Part shown: piece by piece, positions 59,273-64,000 of the stretch
How positions within the stretch are numbered: the stretch's first letter is position 1
How the letters are laid out: each line of letters opens with the position of its first letter
Source of the DNA: Blastomussa wellsi
Lineage: Eukaryota > Cnidaria > Anthozoa > Scleractinia > Plerogyridae
Length of the DNA: 64,000 nt
Direction of reading: 5' to 3'
NCBI GenBank assembly: GCA_947652115.1
Contig: OX393564.1
Coordinates: 20,620,333 to 20,684,332 of the forward strand
Program-made: the position numbers and the translations under genes
The notes under the pieces: generated by a model
What the model was told of the DNA's origin: nothing
Databases searched by the model: none
Seen by the model: only the letters and a program-made list of their open reading frames with translations

Positions 59273-59852
59273 AACGAAGTTTACAACCAATCACGAGAGA
59301 TTCAAATGACAATAAGCGTGGCGGCCATGGTGGGTGACCAAACAAAAGAAGCTAAACAGAAATCTTTTGTCACGTCATCCAACATGGCGTCGATGGCATC
59401 TCTTGCAAACCAAGAATACATATAAACATACCTTCAAACAGATATAACGGTTTAGCAAAGAGTGTGCAAAGTGAGTTACTTTCTACCAATTTGGTCATTT
59501 CAATAGCAATTTTCTCAAGAAAATTAATTCCAGTTTGAGTAGGCATTTGATTTCCAAAGAGGAAAATGATTTCTTTCCATGCTAACATATTACCATATTA
59601 ATCACCTTAACACAAAAATATTGCTAATTAAAGTGAAAGATTTGAAAATTAGCTTTGATTATTGGAAGAGAGATGCTGTTAAACTTCAGGGCAGTTAATT
59701 ATTACAACGAAAATACCTGCTGATAAAACAGATCTAATGAATGTCCAAAGCATTTTCTATGACAAAGCTTTACAAATTCATAGTTTCTGAGCGTAAAACT
59801 TGTAAAAGGTGTAATACATAGTCACTTTAAATACTTCCACAGGCTGGCGAAA

Positions 59853-59858
59853 TTTATT
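59853..59858 (-). terminator. Poly(A) signal AATAAA after HELB
   Basis: The minus strand reads AATAAA 170 nt past the HELB stop codon, compatible with a short 3' UTR. Confidence 0.45.
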
Positions 59859-60027
59859 CAAGATGCTTAAAAACACCCTGTAAGCACCACTTAAGGACCT
59901 TTGTAGTAAATGACGAAAAATAAATGAAAACATACAAGTATCACAAATCCGTGATATTATCGTAAAGAAAACCAGGAGGAGTGGTCAAGGACCCTGTTGA
60001 CACAATTTGATCATGACACTTGTATAG

Positions 60028-60180
60028 TCACTTGATAAGACTTGCACATTTTTGGTGCACCCAAGAATTGGTTGATCCATTGTCTAAATTGGTTATTTCA
60101 TCTACTCCGGCGCTAATTGAATTTTTGCACAGGTGACACCAAGTGTCGTATCTAGCAGTGATTGATTTTCTTCTGCTTTT
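60028..60180 (-). CDS. HELB: HELB C-terminal CxxC...HxxC (zinc-finger-like) segment
   Basis: The last ~45 codons read TWCHLCKNSIS, then about 20 residues, then SWVHQKCASLIK and stop. Two CxxC/HxxC pairs at this spacing could bind one zinc ion. From memory, vertebrate HELB ends differently, without such a motif, so this may be an ancestral or lineage-specific extension. Zinc binding is inferred from spacing only. Confidence 0.55.
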   Translation of the reverse strand, partial: KSRRKSITARYDTWCHLCKNSISAGVDEITNLDNGSTNSWVHQKCASLIK

Positions 60181-63100
60181 AGCTGGGGTTCCTCCATATC
60201 TCCTGAAAGGTGTTCTGTGCGAAACATTTCTTCGTGGGAAGGTGTTGGACAGACTGTTTGGTGCAAAAGGCGAGGACTTTCTAATGTGAGGCGGGGTCTG
60301 TGGAGGAGTTGGAAAACCAGAAATTTCTGATAATCTTCTGGAACCTGTTTCAGGACTGCTGCCTTCCAGAATACTTGTGCTGTTTGTATCCGGTGATCCT
60401 TGGGGTACCGTGACAGAGGAAGCATTTACTTCACTACATACCAGGCCAGACTGACTTCCAAAGGGCTGACCACGTTCCCCTTTGTCTTGCTTCTCAGTAT
60501 TAACTCTCAGGCCGTTACCGGACGCAAGGAAATCACCCGAAAGCACTGCACTTTGGCCATCGTCATGTGCAACTGAAGAATGGCAATTTTCCTTCATTGT
60601 GTATCGACTCTCCTTCTTAATATTCAAATTACTTCTCGCAATTTGAAAATCACCACGAGAGATGGCTTTATCAGAAGGACCAGTACGCTCCAACAGATAT
60701 CCAGTGTCCATATTTATGGCACCCCCGTTTGGCTTGCAGTTATCGGTGTATCCTGTTAAACGGCGCTCTTGAGGTGGGCAACTACTGCTGACTTCTTGGT
60801 TTAACTGTTGGGAGCTTTCTAAGGCCCAAGCAAGGACATCATCGTCACATTCGTCCTTAAATTCATCTTCCCATGTTTTGTAATGGCTTGTGTTGGTTGC
60901 ACTAATAGACACATGGCAAGAAGAGTGTACCACCGCCAGACTTTCACTGGGCGAGTATCCATTGTCAAGACTCTTACCGTGAAATACATCATCATTTTCA
61001 TCTCGTCCAGAGCACACGGTGACATCGCTTTCTGTGGGCGTGAGTATGTGGGATTCTGGGTCACTTTCTGCTTCATCAGAAACAGATGGCGCTGCTAGAT
61101 CTTTTAAGAGAAAATCTTTTAACTTTGTCTTTCTCTTGATTGGCTTGTTCTCCATCACTACTTTCTTCAAGTGGTTGGGATCATGAACAACAATAACTTG
61201 TCTAACACCACGAGTGACAGCTGTGTAGACATGCTGCCAGTCTTGGTAAATTGGGCTTCCCAGGACATACACCGCTGTGTCAATCTCTGAACCCTGCAAC
61301 AGCAATCAGGAAATAAATATCAAACAATTATGTACCAACTGCAAGAACTGGTACTTTTGGACACTTGGTTGTATTGTTGAGATAAAGGATATTGCCCCTG
61401 TTTTAGATCCGAAGGCATCGGGCATCGTAACTTTCAAATTTTGGGATACTTTCATGATTTGACAACAATCTTACCAAGTTATCCTTGAGTTCTGTGGAAT
61501 ATTTGGTTTGCAGGGGCGTATCAGAAATTTAGTCACAAAAATATTCAAAAAGTTTGGATGCACCTCCCTTTTAAAAGACTAGGGGGTATTTGAAAAGCCT
61601 GGTGACAGCCTAGTCAAGCCAACAACATTTCATAGACTGATTACGCAAATACCTGGTACGTGTGGATAGTTCTGGCCCAGGCATGACACAGTTTAGCCTT
61701 CTTCAACATCTTCATGTCGACCTTCACAATCCTCTCTCCATTGTCCAGAGCAAAATAAGTTGTTTTCTTGTTGTGGTTGTCCTCTTCTTCAATAACTTCT
61801 TTTATGAAAAAGATTTCACCATTACAGAATTTTACCTCCTCTTTGGTGTAAGCATCAAAACAGACAATGTTCTTTCTGACACAAACTTTATCACCAGATT
61901 GAAAGTCTAGCTTCCCTTTTGGAGTCTTGAGGGAATGCTGATTGTAATGTTGTGCACAAAGTTCATTAATGTTCAAACAGTCTATTCGACGGAAAGCGAT
62001 AAATTGTGATTTCTGGGGTTCTGGTAATGTAACTGTACTTATTTTGTGGTCGAGCAGATCTCTCACCACCTGTGAGACTGCCATATCATCAGAGTCACCT
62101 TCTTTTGACTGACAGGAAAGGGAAATGAACCCTCTTTTGCGATCATTTGGAAAAAACGGCATTTCCTGATGCGATATCTTGCTTGCATTTTCCACAATCA
62201 ATTGAGATTCTGTCCGGTGATTGGTTCTCAATGTAATGCTAGAGCCATAGGGCTCCAGAGCACGATAAATATCACTCAGAAAGTTCCCTGGTTCAATTGA
62301 CGGAAGCTGATTTTTGTCCCCAAGTAAGATAATCTGCTGAAGTGAGGCTTTCTTGACGAGTATGATAATCAGAGTTGAGAAAGGCTTAACAGATATGAGA
62401 GAACATTCATCACAAACAAGAAGCTTGACTTCTGAAAATTTCCATGTGGAATGGTTTTCGCCACTCTTTACTTCCTTCAGCCACCGAAAGTAACTGAAGA
62501 TCACAGAGTGTAAGGTGTATGACTGAAGACCTGTGCGTTTCCCCAAAATGGAAGCAGCCCTGCCAGTTGGTGCTGTTAGCAAGACAGCATCACCACAGGG
62601 GTCTTTTCTTTCAATCCGGATCTGAGAATTCTGTGATAAATTGTGTTCCTTTCGAGTGGTTTCTTGAGCAGAACATGAAGCTACAGCCATGGGGCTTGGG
62701 TAGTCTTGAGAGCCATTTGTATAACTTTGAGAACTCATAGCGGTAGTGGATTCATCTTCCATGGTCAATTGATCGTCTAGAATCTGACTCCTTTTCACCT
62801 TTAGAGCCCCCGAGAGCACAGTTGAAACAACATGTGTTTTGCCACATCCACCCCGTCCTGACAACACAACCACAGGACTTGTTGTCATGAGTCGTGCTGC
62901 CTTGACTTGATCTTCATCACCACCAAACACCTGCACGTGACGAGAAATGGAGTGAGGAGTGACAACAAAAAATATAAAACAGTAACTGTATGAGAAAAAA
63001 AATATAGGAAATGGTTGCACGCAGGCTACTTTATTGGTGCAACCGTGGGGTATTATAATACAATTTGCTCCTAATACATGTACATGTAGCTCAAACCTTT

Positions 63101-63917
63101 GATAACCTGATATTCCAAAAGCGATTTCCCCATGATGTGTTTGATAAAGTACGTTTGCATGATTTGTATAAACAATAGCATAAGCAGTAGTCCCTTTTTA
63201 GGATTTAAAATAACAAAATATCAACTTCTTGTCAGTAAACCATCCCGTAATCGCCAGATATTACACAAAATTAATAACCTGAGCCAAAATGACAACAACG
63301 TTCATGAAGCTTGACAATTTTTAGAATTGTTATCTTAAATTCACCAACCTTTTCGTCCATCTCCATGCTACCAACCCAAGGTCTCTTCTTCATTATTTGG
63401 CAGATGCTTCTAACAATGGTTTGCTCATAGCCTCGAATATGTGGTAAGAATACATGGCATGCACGATTTCCATAATCATTGCCAGTAGTCTTTGCAGCAT
63501 TGATCTCACTGAGATAAGCCAAGCTTTCTTCCCAATTGGTTACTTGATAAGCTCCAGGTGTGAAAGGTACTATGTACCATTTTCCCTGTTTCAATCGCCA
63601 CATTGGCTCATAAGTGTCTCCATACTTGTAGATCGATTTACACAATGCATTGTAAATGTACAGGGCATCACGCTGCACAACAGGCATATTTTCAAGTAGA
63701 TCACAGTTAATGAATGCTGACAACTTCACTTCGCATCCCCATATACCAAACTTTTCTTGAAGAACAGTTTGGTAGCCAAGAATCCACGGTTCATTTTGAA
63801 GTGCCTGTTCAATGTTTTGCAGCACCTTCAGGTTAGTGGAAGAAAACAGCATTTTGACATGGCTAGGAAACAGACGATGGGCAACCTTTGTAAGCTCTGG
63901 CACCAAAAAGGCTTTGC
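60028..63917 (-). CDS. HELB: HELB (DNA helicase B), last three exons; 5' part beyond the right edge
   Basis: Superfamily 1B (RecD-like) 5'-3' DNA helicase, which in vertebrates acts with RPA on single-stranded DNA and limits end resection. Exons: 63917-63349 (N-terminal domain, e.g. NEPWILGYQ), 62930-61653 (helicase core) and 61293-60028 (motif VI and tail). They join in frame, about 1036 residues. Core motifs: Walker A GRGGCGKTH, AP-TGRAA (Ia), LVCDECSLIS (Walker B; vertebrates have VVDEGS), LLGDKNQLPSIEPGN (III), TNHRTESQLIV (IV), FCNGEIFFI, HAWARTIHTYQ|GSE (V) and QHVYTAVTRG (VI). The tail (~370 aa) is serine/proline-rich and ends in a CxxC...HxxC motif. AATAAA lies at 59853-59858. Confidence 0.92.
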
Positions 63918-64000
63918 CTGTGGCTAATAGAAGAAAGAAATGATTAGTACTGTATGTCTTTTTAATAAGCACATAGCACGAAGGTGTTATAATCTTTAAG

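Larger units (their letters stand above)
58448..60027. other. Intergenic, GPCR cluster to HELB 3' end
   Basis: No gene was seen. It contains the hairpin at 59224-59272 and the HELB poly(A) signal at 59853-59858. Confidence 0.4.

Noticed and set aside
60102..60425. 107-codon open frame within the HELB last exon
   Set aside because: Alternate frame of the HELB tail.
1..64000. CRISPR arrays, rRNA genes, bacterial operons
   Set aside because: None seen. Repeats are dispersed or inverted, not regularly spaced direct repeats, and gene structure is eukaryotic.

Overview
The window is metazoan nuclear DNA: AT-rich, intron-containing, and dense in short inverted-repeat elements, tRNA-derived SINEs and decayed LINE tails. 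Gene content (PARP4, HELB, membrane progestin receptor-like PAQRs, a lineage-specific cluster of rhodopsin-like GPCRs) and the repeat style suggest a cnidarian, most likely a stony coral. The species cannot be named from the sequence alone.

Layout. (1) About 613-31410, minus strand: a PARP4 (vault PARP) gene. I reconstructed 29 exons by hand; their phases join into one 1150-codon frame, and the gene runs off the left edge. Domain order is BRCT, PARP regulatory, PARP catalytic, VIT, vWA, as in vertebrate PARP4. (2) Two single-exon PAQR genes (4012-5259 and 7629-8750, minus) lie inside one 9.4-kb PARP4 intron that interrupts the vWA coding sequence. (3) About 32806-58450: a cluster of intronless class A GPCRs. 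Four copies are intact (32806-33741 minus; 39375, 44623 and 49851 plus), two are near full-length pseudogenes (35205 and 55619), and three are fragments (42605, 53481/54502, 57985/58401). (4) 60028-63917, minus: the last three exons of HELB, a superfamily 1 DNA helicase, continuing off the right edge.

Repeats fill the introns and intergenic spaces. Three short insertions (3333, 20706, 43940) each have a 13-bp target-site duplication and a core resembling a decayed hammerhead ribozyme of Penelope-like elements. There are also long fold-back elements, MITE-like elements, a LINE fragment inserted in a MITE with an 8-bp duplication, and four tRNA-headed SINEs. One SINE shares its 3' tail with a LINE tail in the same window.

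PARP4 belongs to the vault particle, HELB to replication-stress control, the PAQRs to membrane steroid or lipid sensing, and the GPCRs to unknown ligand sensing. No shared pathway links them. The notable biology is structural: genes nested in an intron, birth and death of a receptor cluster, and the mobile elements around them. All exon boundaries are manual calls without transcript support.
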